Source of the DNA: DATJIG01 sp050260515
GTDB taxonomy: Bacteria > Pseudomonadota > Alphaproteobacteria > SMXQ01
Length of the DNA: 64,000 nt
Direction: 5' to 3'
Assembly (NCBI GenBank): GCA_050260515.1
Contig: JBLNCI010000008.1
Location: 1 to 64,000, forward strand
Positions 32,932 through 41,613 of the stretch are shown here, one piece after another (the stretch's first letter is position 1; each line of letters begins with the position of its first letter). A model generated the notes under the pieces. The model did not search any database, was not told where the DNA came from, and worked only from the letters and a program-made list of their open reading frames with translations. The position numbers and the translations under genes were made by a program.

Positions 32932-34790
32932 CAGCTCCGTCCCCCTTCCTTCTCGGCGACGCGGGCGCGCTCGCGCTTCTGGACCTCGATCATGATGTCG
33001 CGGGCGATCGGCGCCGCCACGGCGGAACCGCCGCCGCCATGCTCGACCACCACGGCGATGGAGTAGCGGGGCTCGTGCTCGGGGGCGTAGGCCACGAACA
33101 GGGCGTGGTCGCGCTCCTTCCAGGGCAATTCCTCGTTCTTCTTCACCCCGGTCTCACGCTCGCGCATGGTGATGCGGCGGACCTGCGCGGTGCCGGTCTT
33201 GCCGGACAGCCACATGCCCTCCTGCTCGATGCGGGCGCGGTAGGCGGTGCCGCCCGGCTCGTTGGACACCGCGTTCATGCCCTTGCGCACCATCTGGATG
33301 GACTTGCTGGAGCAGCCGCAAGACGGCCAGGACGGGGCGGGGCGGGGCTCGGCGTGCTTGTCGGCGATGCGGTCGCGGGCGACGTGGGGCACCACCGCGA
33401 AGCCGCCGTTGGCGATGCGGGCGGTCATTACCGCCAGCTGCAGGGGGGTGGCGATGCAGTAGCCCTGGCCGATCGCGTTGATCAGCGTCTCGCCGGGGTG
33501 CCAAGGCTGGGCCATGGTGGCGCGCTTCCAGTCCTTGTTGGGGATCAGGCCGGCGCGCTCGCCGGGCAGGTCGATGCCGGTGGGGGCCGACAGGCCGAAG
33601 CGCTTGGCCATCTCGGCGATCTTCTCGTAGCCGATGCGCCGGGCGATCTCGTAGAAATAGACGTCGCACGAGCCCTTGAGGGCGTTGATCAGGTCGACCG
33701 AGCCGTGGCCGCCCTTCTTCCAGCAGTGGAACTTGATGCTGCCGAGCTCGGTGTGGCCCTTGCAGAACACTGTCTGCGCCGGATTGATCAGGCCGCTTTC
33801 CTGCGCCGCCAGCGCCACCACCAGCTTGAAGGTCGAGCCGGGCGCGAAGGTGCCGGCGATCGCCTTGTTGGTCAGCGGCGAGCGCGGGTTGTTGATCAGC
33901 TCCTTCCATTCCTCGGAGGTCAGGCCGCGGTTGAAGGCGTTGGGATCGAAGGACGGCGTCGAGGCCATCACCAGCACGTCGCCGGTGTGGATGTCCATCA
34001 CCACCACCGAGGCGCTTTCCTCGCCCAGGCGCTGGGCGGCGTATTCCTGCAGGCGCAGGTCGAGGGTCAGGTTGAGGTCGACGCCCGGTTCGCCCTCCTT
34101 GCGCTCCAGCTCGCGGATGACGCGGCCCACGGCATTGACCTCGACGGCGCTGGTGCCGCTGCGGCCGCGCAGCGCCACGTCGTAGATCTTCTCGACCCCG
34201 GCCTTGCCGATGCGGAAGCCGGGCAGTTCCTCCAGCGGGTCGCCGGTGAGGTCGTTCTCGGACGGCACCGCCACGTATCCGAGGATGTGGGCGCCCAGGC
34301 CCTCCAGCGGGTAGAAGCGGCTCTGGCCGACATCGATGACCACGCCGGGCAGGTCGGGGGCGTTGACCTCGATCTTGGCCACCTCTTCCCACGACAGGTT
34401 CTCGCGCACGGTGACCGGCACGAAGCTGCGCCGGCGCCGGGCCTCCTTGTGGATGCGGGCGCGGTCGTTGTCGGTGAGGGTGATGATGCGCGCCAACGAA
34501 TCCAGCGTGTAGTCGAGCGACGGCGTGCGCTCGTTGACCACCAGCACCCGATAATTGTGCTGGTTGATGGCCATGGCGATGCCGTTGCGGTCGAGGATCA
34601 GGCCGCGCGGCGGCGGCAGCAGGCGCATGCTGATGCGGTTGTCCTCGGCCAGCGTCGTGTACTTGTCGGCCTCGAGGACCTGCAGGTAGTACATGCGGGC
34701 CGCCAGGGCGCCGACCAGCGCGGCCTTGCCACCGGCGAGCATGACCGCCCGGCGGCTGAACATCTTGGCGCGGTCGTTGTCGTGGTACAT
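32931..34790 (-). CDS. mrdA: Penicillin-binding protein 2 (transpeptidase)
   Basis: Cross-links peptidoglycan during elongation as the partner of RodA. The 619-residue protein has a short cytoplasmic head, one membrane segment (about 18-35), a dimerisation/pedestal domain, and the transpeptidase with its three motifs: STFK with the active Ser in FAPGSTFKLV, the SCD variant of SxN in KGSCDVYF, and KTGT in LSGKTGTAQV. It sits between mreD and rodA, with 9 bases to mreD. Confidence 0.96.
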   Translation of the reverse strand: MYHDNDRAKMFSRRAVMLAGGKAALVGALAARMYYLQVLEADKYTTLAEDNRISMRLLPPPRGLILDRNGIAMAINQHNYRVLVVNERTPSLDYTLDSLARIITLTDNDRARIHKEARRRRSFVPVTVRENLSWEEVAKIEVNAPDLPGVVIDVGQSRFYPLEGLGAHILGYVAVPSENDLTGDPLEELPGFRIGKAGVEKIYDVALRGRSGTSAVEVNAVGRVIRELERKEGEPGVDLNLTLDLRLQEYAAQRLGEESASVVVMDIHTGDVLVMASTPSFDPNAFNRGLTSEEWKELINNPRSPLTNKAIAGTFAPGSTFKLVVALAAQESGLINPAQTVFCKGHTELGSIKFHCWKKGGHGSVDLINALKGSCDVYFYEIARRIGYEKIAEMAKRFGLSAPTGIDLPGERAGLIPNKDWKRATMAQPWHPGETLINAIGQGYCIATPLQLAVMTARIANGGFAVVPHVARDRIADKHAEPRPAPSWPSCGCSSKSIQMVRKGMNAVSNEPGGTAYRARIEQEGMWLSGKTGTAQVRRITMRERETGVKKNEELPWKERDHALFVAYAPEHEPRYSIAVVVEHGGGGSAVAAPIARDIMIEVQKRERARVAEKEGGRS

Positions 34791-34799
34791 GCCCTTCGC

Positions 34800-35315
34800 C
34801 TACACGTCCTTCAGGAACGTCATCTGCGTGCGCGCCAGCAGCCAGGTCAGCAGGGGGAAGACCCCCATGGTCAAGACGTACTCGAACATCACCGGCGCGG
34901 GGTCGATGGCATGCACCTTGAGGATCGAGACCAGCAGCCACGACAGGCCGATGGCGCCGGCGGCGAGCAGGCCGAAGGCCCACCACGCCACCAGGAACGA
35001 CTTGCCCAGGAAGAACTTGCGCTGGGACGCGGCGGTACCTTGCACGAGAAGCAGTACCAGGGCGTTAACGCCGAGCGGCGTGCCGGCGATGATGTCGAAC
35101 AGGAACCCCACCAGGAAGGCGGCCCAGGCCGGCAGCAGGTCGGGGCGGTAGATGGCCCAGTAGTACACGCCCATCATCGGCAGCATCGGCGCGATGCCGG
35201 CGAAAAACGGCAGCCGCGTCGGAATGGCGGTCAGCAGCAGCAGGATCAGGGTGACGCCGAAGGGCACGAACTGGCGCGCCCAGCCGTCCATCCGCACCAG
35301 AAGGGATGGCTTCAA
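34800..35315 (-). CDS. mreD: Rod shape-determining protein MreD
   Basis: A 171-residue inner-membrane protein with five or six hydrophobic segments, typical of MreD in length and position. It links MreC, PBP2 and RodA in the elongasome. The first codons overlap the end of mreC. The sequence FDIIAGTPLGVNALVLLL resembles the conserved core of the family. There are no catalytic motifs. Confidence 0.92.
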   Translation of the reverse strand: MKPSLLVRMDGWARQFVPFGVTLILLLLTAIPTRLPFFAGIAPMLPMMGVYYWAIYRPDLLPAWAAFLVGFLFDIIAGTPLGVNALVLLLVQGTAASQRKFFLGKSFLVAWWAFGLLAAGAIGLSWLLVSILKVHAIDPAPVMFEYVLTMGVFPLLTWLLARTQMTFLKDV

Positions 35316-36238
35316 TTGCCTTCTCCACCGCTCGCGGCAGGCGGTGGCGGCGGCGGGGCGCTGGCGCCGCGGCGCCGGACCGGCTCGGGCGGCTTGTCGA
35401 ACAGCAGCACGCCGCCCAGGCCGTAATCGACCACCGCGACGTATTCGAGCTCATGGCGATGGACGAAGGGCTCGACCCGGTAGGTGCCGTCCACGGCCGA
35501 CACCACCACGCCGATGGGCAGGCCGGGCGGGAAGGCGGCGCCCGAGGCCGAGGTCACCACGCGGTCGCCGATGGAGATGGAGGGATTGCCGGCCAGGTAG
35601 TTGAGCTTGGGCCGCTTGTCGTTGTCGCCGGCCAGGATGGCGCGGGTGCGGGTGCTCTCGACCACCACCGGGACGTGGGCGTTGATGTCGGTCAGCAGCA
35701 GCAGGCGCGACGAGCGTTCGCCGACCTCGGCGATGTAGCCGACCAGGGTCTCGCCCGACAGCACCGCCTGCCCCTTGCGCACGCCATGGCGGGCGCCGGC
35801 GTTCAGCAGCATGGAATGTCCGAAGGCCGATCCCAGGTCGCCGATCACGCGGGCGGTGATGAAGGCGGGATCCGGATCGGGCACCACGTTGAGCTGCTCG
35901 TGCAGGATCGAGTTTTCGTTGTCGAGGCGGCGGGCCACCGTCTGCCAGTGCAGCAGGCGATGGTTCTCGGCCTTGAGGCGGGCGTTCTCGGTCCTGAGCG
36001 CCGCCAGCTCGCGCACGCTCTCGACCACCTCGGCGATCGACGCCGCCGGCCGCGACATCATGTCGAGGATGGGGGCGAGCGCGTCGGCGACCACCGTGCG
36101 GGTACGCTCGATCAGAAGGACGTCTGCCTTGCCCAGAAGCATCAGCGCCACGGCGGCGATGATCAGGGAGACGAAGGCGAAGCGCTGGGCCAAGTGGCGC
36201 AGCGTTGCGAGACGTCCGACCGCACCGGACTGTTTCAC
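35312..36238 (-). CDS. mreC: Rod shape-determining protein MreC
   Basis: A 308-residue protein with one membrane segment (about 22-42), a coiled coil (about 70-110, rich in Leu and Glu: LRTENARLKAENHRLL) and two periplasmic beta-barrel domains. The core motifs NAGARHGVRKGQAVLS and ASGAAFPPGLPIGVV are present. It organises PBP2 and RodA along MreB. It overlaps mreD by 4 bases and is preceded by a spacer with a perfect 9-bp stem. The C-terminal Pro-Ala-rich tail is family-variable. Confidence 0.94.
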   Translation of the reverse strand: MKQSGAVGRLATLRHLAQRFAFVSLIIAAVALMLLGKADVLLIERTRTVVADALAPILDMMSRPAASIAEVVESVRELAALRTENARLKAENHRLLHWQTVARRLDNENSILHEQLNVVPDPDPAFITARVIGDLGSAFGHSMLLNAGARHGVRKGQAVLSGETLVGYIAEVGERSSRLLLLTDINAHVPVVVESTRTRAILAGDNDKRPKLNYLAGNPSISIGDRVVTSASGAAFPPGLPIGVVVSAVDGTYRVEPFVHRHELEYVAVVDYGLGGVLLFDKPPEPVRRRGASAPPPPPPAASGGEGN

Positions 36239-36265
36239 GAGGGGTCCTCCGTTCCCGTACGGCTC

Positions 36266-36288
36266 GGCCGCCAGACTCGCTGGCGGCC
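36266..36288 (-). promoter_or_regulatory. Stem-loop between mreB and mreC
   Basis: GGCCGCCAG-ACTCG-CTGGCGGCC is a perfect 9-bp stem in the short mreB-mreC spacer, without a T-run on either strand. It may slow RNA decay or be a processing or partial attenuation site that sets MreB above MreC level. Confidence 0.45.
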
Positions 36289-36312
36289 GGCCCTCGTCAA
36301 ACTACTACATCT

Positions 36313-36318
36313 AGTATA
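36313..36318 (-). promoter_or_regulatory. Possible -10 element for mreC in an AT-rich patch
   Basis: Read on the minus strand, the patch just after the mreB stop contains TATACT within about 30 AT-rich bases, which is unusual in this GC-rich window. No good -35 lies 16-18 bases upstream, so a secondary mreC promoter is only a possibility. Confidence 0.3.
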
Positions 36319-36325
36319 CCAAAAA

Positions 36326-37366
36326 CTAGTACATGCTGGTCAGCACGTTCTTCAGCTTCGGCATTTCCTCAAGGGCGCGGCCGGTGCCCAGTGCCACGCA
36401 GGACAGCGGGTCGTCGGCGATCGACACCGGCAGGCCGGTGGCGTGGCGCAGAACGTAATCCAGGTTGGACAGCAGGGCGCCGCCGCCGGTCAGCACGATG
36501 CCCTTGTCGACGATGTCGGCCGCCAGTTCGGGGGCGGTGTGCTCCAGCGCCACCTTGACCGCCTCGATGATGGCGCCCACCGGTTCGGCCAGCGATTCGG
36601 CGATCTGGCGCTCGGAGACGATCAGCTCCTTCGGCACGCCGTTCATCAGGTCGCGGCCCTTGATCTCCATGGTGCGGCCTTCGCCGTCCTCGGGCGGGCA
36701 GGCCGACCCGATTTCCTTCTTGATGCGCTCGGCCGAGCCCTCGCCGATCAGCAGGTTATGGTTGCGGCGGATGTAGGCGATGATCGCCTCGTCCATCTTG
36801 TCGCCGCCAACGCGGACGCTGCGGGCGTAGACGATACCGCCGAGCGAGAGCACCGCGACTTCCGTGGTACCGCCGCCGATGTCGACCACCATCGAGCCGG
36901 TCGGCTCGGTGACGGGAAGACCGGCGCCGATCGCCGCCGCCATCGGCTCCTCGATGAGGAACACGCGGCGCGCCCCGGCCGACTCGGCCGATTCCTGAAT
37001 CGCGCGGCGCTCGACCGCGGTCGATCCCGACGGCACGCAGACGATGATCTGCGGGCTCGCGAACGAGCGGCGGTTGTGCACCTTGCGGATGAAGTGCTTG
37101 ATCATCTCCTCGGCGATCTCGAAGTCGGCGATGACGCCGTCGCGGAGCGGACGGATCGCCTCGATGTTCCCCGGCGTGCGGCCGAGCATCATCTTCGCCT
37201 CGTCACCGACGGCCAGAACCTGCTTCTTCCCCTTCACCGTCGCGATCGCGACGACCGACGGCTCGTTGAGAACAATCCCCCGCCCCTTCACGTAGACGAG
37301 CGTGTTGGCCGTACCAAGGTCGATCGCCATGTCGCTGGACAGCCAACCCAACAGTCGAGAAAACAT
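36326..37366 (-). CDS. mreB: Rod shape-determining actin homologue MreB
   Basis: A 346-residue actin-fold ATPase that forms membrane filaments guiding side-wall synthesis. Nucleotide motifs: IDLGTANTLVYV (phosphate 1), VVDIGGGTTEVAVLSLGG (phosphate 2) and VLTGGGALLSNLD (adenosine). The first residues MFSRLLGWLSSD are the usual membrane-binding lead. Oddity: codon choice changes within the gene. The 5' half uses CTC, GCG and ACG (for example ACG CTC GTC), while the 3' half from about 36,850 downwards uses CTG, GCC and ACC (for example CTG CTG TCC AAC CTG). Protein sequence is intact across the change. First gene of the elongasome operon; leuA is upstream. Confidence 0.96.
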   Translation of the reverse strand: MFSRLLGWLSSDMAIDLGTANTLVYVKGRGIVLNEPSVVAIATVKGKKQVLAVGDEAKMMLGRTPGNIEAIRPLRDGVIADFEIAEEMIKHFIRKVHNRRSFASPQIIVCVPSGSTAVERRAIQESAESAGARRVFLIEEPMAAAIGAGLPVTEPTGSMVVDIGGGTTEVAVLSLGGIVYARSVRVGGDKMDEAIIAYIRRNHNLLIGEGSAERIKKEIGSACPPEDGEGRTMEIKGRDLMNGVPKELIVSERQIAESLAEPVGAIIEAVKVALEHTAPELAADIVDKGIVLTGGGALLSNLDYVLRHATGLPVSIADDPLSCVALGTGRALEEMPKLKNVLTSMY

Positions 37367-37456
37367 TGCACCTCGCTTCCGCGGCGGAGACGACCATCGC
37401 CCCCGCCGGCACCATGAGCGGCTAGCCGCCCTAAAGACCCCCTCGGTGCGGACCGC

Positions 37457-39007
37457 TCACGCGGACTGCGCCGATACTTTCTTCTCGCGCTTGGTTAAAA
37501 GCTTGTTAAGAGCGTTCACATAAGCGCGCGCCGCGGCGACCAGGGTGTCGGTATCGGCGCCCTGGCCGTTAACGGTTCGTCCATTTTCCTCGAGTCGCAC
37601 GGTCACTCCCGCCTGGGCATCGGTGCCGGCGGTGACGGCGTGGACCTGGAACAGCTTGAGCTTGGCCTCGTGCGGGAACAGCTCGCGGATGGCCTGGAAG
37701 GTCGCGTCCACCGGGCCGTCGCCGGTCGCCGTGGTCGAGCGCGGCGCGCCGTCAACCTCGAGCTTGAGCGTCGCGCTCTGCGGACCGTCGGTGCCGGCCA
37801 CCACCTTGAGGCTCACCAGATGGATGCGGTCGTTGGCGCGCACGACCTCGTCGTCCACCAGCGCGATGATGTCCTCGTCGAAGATGTCTTTCTTCTTGTC
37901 GGCGAGATCCTTGAAGCGCCGGAACGCCTCCTCGAGGGCGTTGTCGCCGACCTCGATGCCGAGGTCCTTGAGCTTCGCCTTGAACGCATGGCGGCCCGAG
38001 TGCTTGCCCATCACCAGGTTCGACTTGGTGAGGCCGACGTCCTCGGGTTTCATGATCTCGTAGGTGCCGGCGTGCTTGAGCATGCCGTGCTGGTGGATGC
38101 CCGACTCGTGGGCGAACGCGTTGGCGCCGACGATGGCCTTGTTCGGCTGCACCGCGAACCCCGTCACCCCGGACACCATCCGCGATACCTTGGTGATGTT
38201 CTCGGTCTTGATGCCGGTCCGGAACGGCATGATGTCGCCGCGGGTGCGCAGCGCCATGACGACCTCCTCGAGCGCGGCGTTGCCCGCCCGCTCGCCGAGG
38301 CCGTTGATGGTGCACTCCACCTGACGCGCGCCGGCGCGCACCGCGGCCAGCGAGTTGGCGACGGCGAGGCCGAGATCGTTGTGGCAGTGAACCGAGATCA
38401 CCGCCTTGTCGATGTTCGGCACGCGGTTCTTCAGCATCGCGATCAGCGCCGCGAATTCCTCGGGAACCGAGTAGCCGACGGTATCGGGGATGTTGATGGT
38501 GGACGCGCCGGCCTTGATCGCCGCCTCGACGGTGCGGCAGAGGAAGTCGTGCTCGGTGCGCGAGCCGTCCTCGGGACTCCACTCGACATCGTCGACGAAG
38601 TTGCGCGCGTACGACACCGAGTCGATGACGGCCTGGTAGACCTGCTCGGGCTCCATCTGCAGCTTGTATTTCATGTGCAGCGGCGAGGTGGAGAGAAACG
38701 TGTGGATGCGCCTGGCCTCGGCGGGCTTCAACGCCTCGGCGGCGCGCTCGATGTCGCCCTTCTGGGCGCGGGCCAATCCGCAGATGCGGGCGCCCTTGAC
38801 GGTGCGCGCGATCTCGCGCACCGCCTCGAAGTCGCCGTTGGACGCGATCGGGAATCCCGCTTCGATGACGTCGACGCCGAGCTCGGCGAGCGCCTGCGCG
38901 ATGCGCAGCTTCTCGTCGAGGTTCATCGATGCGCCGGGCGATTGCTCGCCGTCGCGCAACGTGGTGTCGAAGATGATGACGCGGTCGTTGGTTTGGGTCG
39001 GGCTCAT
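37457..39007 (-). CDS. leuA: 2-isopropylmalate synthase
   Basis: First committed enzyme of leucine synthesis: acetyl-CoA plus 2-oxoisovalerate gives 2-isopropylmalate. The 516-residue protein has the HMGL-like barrel with FDTTLRDGEQSPG (metal Asp and catalytic Arg), SVHCHNDLGLAVANS (HxH metal ligands) and INGLGERAGNAALEE, and the C-terminal regulatory domain about 390-510 that binds leucine. Start 39007 (MSPTQTNDRV) is preferred; an in-frame start 60 bases upstream adds an Arg-rich lead. A possible leader peptide lies upstream. It is close to ilvC-ilvH-ilvB, although a permease gene lies between. Confidence 0.96.
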   Translation of the reverse strand: MSPTQTNDRVIIFDTTLRDGEQSPGASMNLDEKLRIAQALAELGVDVIEAGFPIASNGDFEAVREIARTVKGARICGLARAQKGDIERAAEALKPAEARRIHTFLSTSPLHMKYKLQMEPEQVYQAVIDSVSYARNFVDDVEWSPEDGSRTEHDFLCRTVEAAIKAGASTINIPDTVGYSVPEEFAALIAMLKNRVPNIDKAVISVHCHNDLGLAVANSLAAVRAGARQVECTINGLGERAGNAALEEVVMALRTRGDIMPFRTGIKTENITKVSRMVSGVTGFAVQPNKAIVGANAFAHESGIHQHGMLKHAGTYEIMKPEDVGLTKSNLVMGKHSGRHAFKAKLKDLGIEVGDNALEEAFRRFKDLADKKKDIFDEDIIALVDDEVVRANDRIHLVSLKVVAGTDGPQSATLKLEVDGAPRSTTATGDGPVDATFQAIRELFPHEAKLKLFQVHAVTAGTDAQAGVTVRLEENGRTVNGQGADTDTLVAAARAYVNALNKLLTKREKKVSAQSA

Positions 39008-39049
39008 TCTGGGTCTCTCGCTGCGATTCGGGTTGCGACGGGTACGCTC

Positions 39050-39081
39050 CCCCTGAACGGCCGACACGGCACGCTCAGGGG
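39050..39081 (-). promoter_or_regulatory. Stem-loop overlapping the stop of the possible leuA leader
   Basis: On the minus strand CCCCTGA (including the leader stop TGA) pairs with TCAGGGG across an 18-base loop, about 45 bases before leuA. No T-run follows, so it would act, if at all, as an antiterminator or as an occluding stem. Confidence 0.35.
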
Positions 39082-39179
39082 CCCGTAAGTCGCAGCGTGG
39101 TGAGAACGACGGCGCGCGCGACCGCGCGCGACGCGACGAGCGTCGTGCTGGTCAGTGCGTGTGCGTCGGTCCGCGTCAT
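39075..39179 (-). other. Possible leuA leader peptide (34 codons)
   Basis: A short minus-strand frame with TAGGAACG before its ATG, ending about 70 bases ahead of leuA. Its last third reads AVVLTTLRLTGP, with four Leu and five Val in the whole peptide. Branched-chain residues just before a stem-loop are the usual sign of ribosome-mediated attenuation, which is known for leuA in alphaproteobacteria. The Leu run is not dense, so this is tentative. Confidence 0.35.
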
Positions 39180-39325
39180 CGTTCCTATCGCCGTCCTTGG
39201 CTCCGACAGACTTGCCGTCCGCGCGGCAAGTACACTCCACATAAGCGCCGAGCGGTCCTTTTTCGAGCGGCCGTCGCGACCCCTTTGCGTCACGGCGACA
39301 GCCTTGAAAAGGCTCCACTTTCGAC

Positions 39326-39360
39326 GTTAACACCGGCTTAACATGACCGGTCTGGTTAAC
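39326..39360. promoter_or_regulatory. GTTAAC repeats in the leuA/tauE divergent spacer
   Basis: GTTAACACCGG and CCGGTCTGGTTAAC form an imperfect dyad with a further CTTAAC between them, in the AT-richer centre of the 656-base spacer between leuA and the permease gene. It could hold promoters or a regulator site for either gene. The rest of the spacer (39,180-39,325 and 39,361-39,663) shows only an 8-bp hairpin at 39,210-39,231 and no convincing gene. Confidence 0.3.
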
Positions 39361-39663
39361 GATTATTATTTACGCTGCCCCTCGGGCGCTTCGCAAGGTG
39401 GTACGGGGGAATCAAGGGTCATTTTTTATTGAATGTCGGGGCACGAAGCGGAACGTCGCCCGCCGGGCGGCTCCGCGCCGCGCCGCTTCGATGGGCTGAG
39501 TTTCCCGCGGATTTGTGGCACTTTGCAGACAGCCGCTCGGCGCTCCGCCGCCCGGACGGGGGGCTTTTTGAGCCGGACCGGCTTCGCTCCGCCCACGGCT
39601 GCCACACCGCGCGAGGCGCACACCAACCGGGACCGCGAACGCTGCGCCCCGCCGGAGGTCGAT

Positions 39664-40416
39664 TTGGTCAGTTCTTTCGTTCTATTGGCGGCCGCCGCCT
39701 TTGTCGCCGGAGCGATGAACTCCGCCGCCGGCGGGGGGACGTTCGTCACGTTCCCGGCGCTGGTCTTCACCGGCGTGCCCTCGGTCGGCGCCAACGCCAC
39801 CAGCACTGTCGCGCTGTTCCCCGGCGCGGTGACCGGCTCGCTCGCCTACATGGGCGAGTTCCGCGACGTCCACGGCGTCTCGGTCAAGGCCCTGCTGCCG
39901 GTCAGCATCTTCGGCGGGTTCCTCGGCGCGCTCCTGCTGCTGCTCACTCCGGTGCGGATGTTCGACGCCGTGGTGCCGTGGCTCTTGCTGCTCGCGGCGC
40001 TCGCGTTTGCCTTCGGCCCGAAGGCCGCCGCCATGTTGCGTCGGTTCGTGCGGATCGGCCGCGTCGGGCTGTTCGTCGTGCAGTTCGTGCTGGCGATCTA
40101 CGGCGGCTATTTCGGCGGCGCCGTCGGTCTGATGACGCTCGCCACCTGGAGCCTGTTCGGCGCCACGGATCTGCGGTCGATGAACGCGGCCAAGACGCTG
40201 CTCGTCGGCTCGATGAACACCATCGCCGTCGTCTCGTTCGCGGTCGCGGGGCAGGTGTGGTGGCGGGAGGCGATCGTGATGGCGGTGGCCGCGGCGCTGG
40301 GCGGCTACGCCGGCGCGCGCATCGCCCGCAGCGTCGATCCGAAGCGGGTGCGGCTGTTCATCAACTGCGTGAACGCGACGGTGACCGCGATCTTCTTCTA
40401 TCGCGCGTTCGGCTGA
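39664..40416 (+). CDS. TauE/SafE-family membrane permease
   Basis: A 250-residue inner-membrane protein with about eight hydrophobic segments in two halves. Each half carries the family Gly-rich motif: AGAMNSAAGGGTFVTFPAL near the N terminus and GGYFGGAVGLMTLATWSL in the middle. The family (PF01925) exports sulfonates, sulfite and related organic anions. GGAGGTCGAT before the TTG at 39664 decides the start; the 77 in-frame codons upstream have no membrane character and no ribosome site. A different TauE protein is encoded at 53,070. It stands alone and faces ilvC. Confidence 0.85.
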   Translation: MVSSFVLLAAAAFVAGAMNSAAGGGTFVTFPALVFTGVPSVGANATSTVALFPGAVTGSLAYMGEFRDVHGVSVKALLPVSIFGGFLGALLLLLTPVRMFDAVVPWLLLLAALAFAFGPKAAAMLRRFVRIGRVGLFVVQFVLAIYGGYFGGAVGLMTLATWSLFGATDLRSMNAAKTLLVGSMNTIAVVSFAVAGQVWWREAIVMAVAAALGGYAGARIARSVDPKRVRLFINCVNATVTAIFFYRAFG

Positions 40417-40464
40417 GGCGCGACGCCGTCCCGCCAGCCAAAAGACCCGCCGACCAAAAGAAAA

Positions 40465-40486
40465 GGGCGGGACCGAAGTCCCGCCC
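40465..40486 (-). terminator. ilvC: Rho-independent terminator of ilvC
   Basis: GGGCGGGAC pairs with GTCCCGCCC around CGAA (a UUCG loop on the minus strand), followed there by TTTTCTTTT. It lies 25 bases past the ilvC stop and ends the ilvB-ilvH-ilvC transcript. Confidence 0.85.
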
Positions 40487-40511
40487 CGATTCCCTCTCCC
40501 GGGGGATCCCG

Positions 40512-41531
40512 CTAGTTGCGGGTCTTGTCGACCAGCTTGTTCTTGGCGATCCACGGCATCATCGCGCGGAGCTTCTCGCCGACCTGCTCGATCGGGTGCT
40601 CGGCGGACGCGCGGCGCATCGCCTTGAAGCTCGGCTGGCCGGCCTGGTTCTCGAGCACCCAGTCGCGGGCGAACTTGCCGGTCTGGATCTCGGACAGGAT
40701 CTCCTTCATGCGCGCCTTGGTCGCGGCGTCGACGACGCGCGGACCGCGCGTGTAGTCGCCGTACTCGGCGGTGTTGGAGATCGAGTAGCGCATGTTGGCG
40801 ATGCCGCCCTCGTAGATCAGGTCGACGATCAGCTTCACCTCGTGGAGGCACTCGAAGTAGGCCATCTCGGGGGCGTAGCCGGCCTCGACCAGCGTCTCGA
40901 ACCCGGCCTGGATCAGCGAGGTGAGGCCGCCGCACAGCACGACCTGCTCGCCGAACAGATCGGTCTCGCATTCCTCGCGGAACGTCGTCTCAATCACGCC
41001 CGAGCGGCCGCCGCCGATGGCCGACGCGTACGACAGGCCGACGTCATGGGCGCTGCCGCTCGCGTCCTGCGCCACCGCGATCAGGCACGGCACGCCGCCG
41101 CCGCGCTGGTACTCGGAGCGCACCGTGTGTCCCGGACCCTTCGGCGCGACCATGAACACGTCGAGGTCGGGGCGCGGCTCGATCAGCTTGAAATGGATGT
41201 TGAAGCCGTGGGCGAAGGCGAGCGCCGCACCCTTCTTCATGTTGTCGCGGAGCTCCTCCTTCCAGAGCGCCGCCTGCAGCTCGTCGGGGACGAGGATCAT
41301 GACCACGTCCGAGGTCTTCGCGGCCTCGGCCGGCGTCACGACCTTGAGGCCCGCCGCCTCGGCCTTCTTCGCGGTCGCCGATCCCGGGCGCAGCGCGACG
41401 ACCACGTCCTTCACGCCGGAGTCCTTGAGATTGAGGGCATGGGCGTGACCCTGGCTGCCGTAGCCGACGATGGCCACCTTCTTGCCCTTGATCAAATTCA
41501 CATCGGCATCGCGATCGTAATAGACGCGCAT
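40512..41531 (-). CDS. ilvC: Ketol-acid reductoisomerase (NADP+)
   Basis: Second common step of valine and isoleucine synthesis: isomerises and reduces acetolactate or acetohydroxybutyrate. The 339-residue class I enzyme has the nucleotide loop VAIVGYGSQGHAHALNL, the Mg-binding region DLFGEQVVLCGGL and the conserved helix ECLHEVKLIVDLIYEGG. The start at 41531 (MRVYYDRDADVN) is the family start. It is the last gene of ilvB-ilvH-ilvC and is followed by a strong terminator. Confidence 0.97.
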   Translation of the reverse strand: MRVYYDRDADVNLIKGKKVAIVGYGSQGHAHALNLKDSGVKDVVVALRPGSATAKKAEAAGLKVVTPAEAAKTSDVVMILVPDELQAALWKEELRDNMKKGAALAFAHGFNIHFKLIEPRPDLDVFMVAPKGPGHTVRSEYQRGGGVPCLIAVAQDASGSAHDVGLSYASAIGGGRSGVIETTFREECETDLFGEQVVLCGGLTSLIQAGFETLVEAGYAPEMAYFECLHEVKLIVDLIYEGGIANMRYSISNTAEYGDYTRGPRVVDAATKARMKEILSEIQTGKFARDWVLENQAGQPSFKAMRRASAEHPIEQVGEKLRAMMPWIAKNKLVDKTRN

Positions 41532-41613
41532 CAGCGTATTCCTCGGTTGGACGTCCCGCGAAGCAGGCCCAAAGGGGCCCCTCGGAGGGGCGGGTGAATG
41601 CGGGGCGAGTGTT

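Noticed and set aside
39433..39663. N-terminal extension of the TauE gene from 39433
   Set aside because: The 77 codons have no hydrophobic segment or ribosome site. GGAGG before the TTG at 39664 gives a protein of family length.
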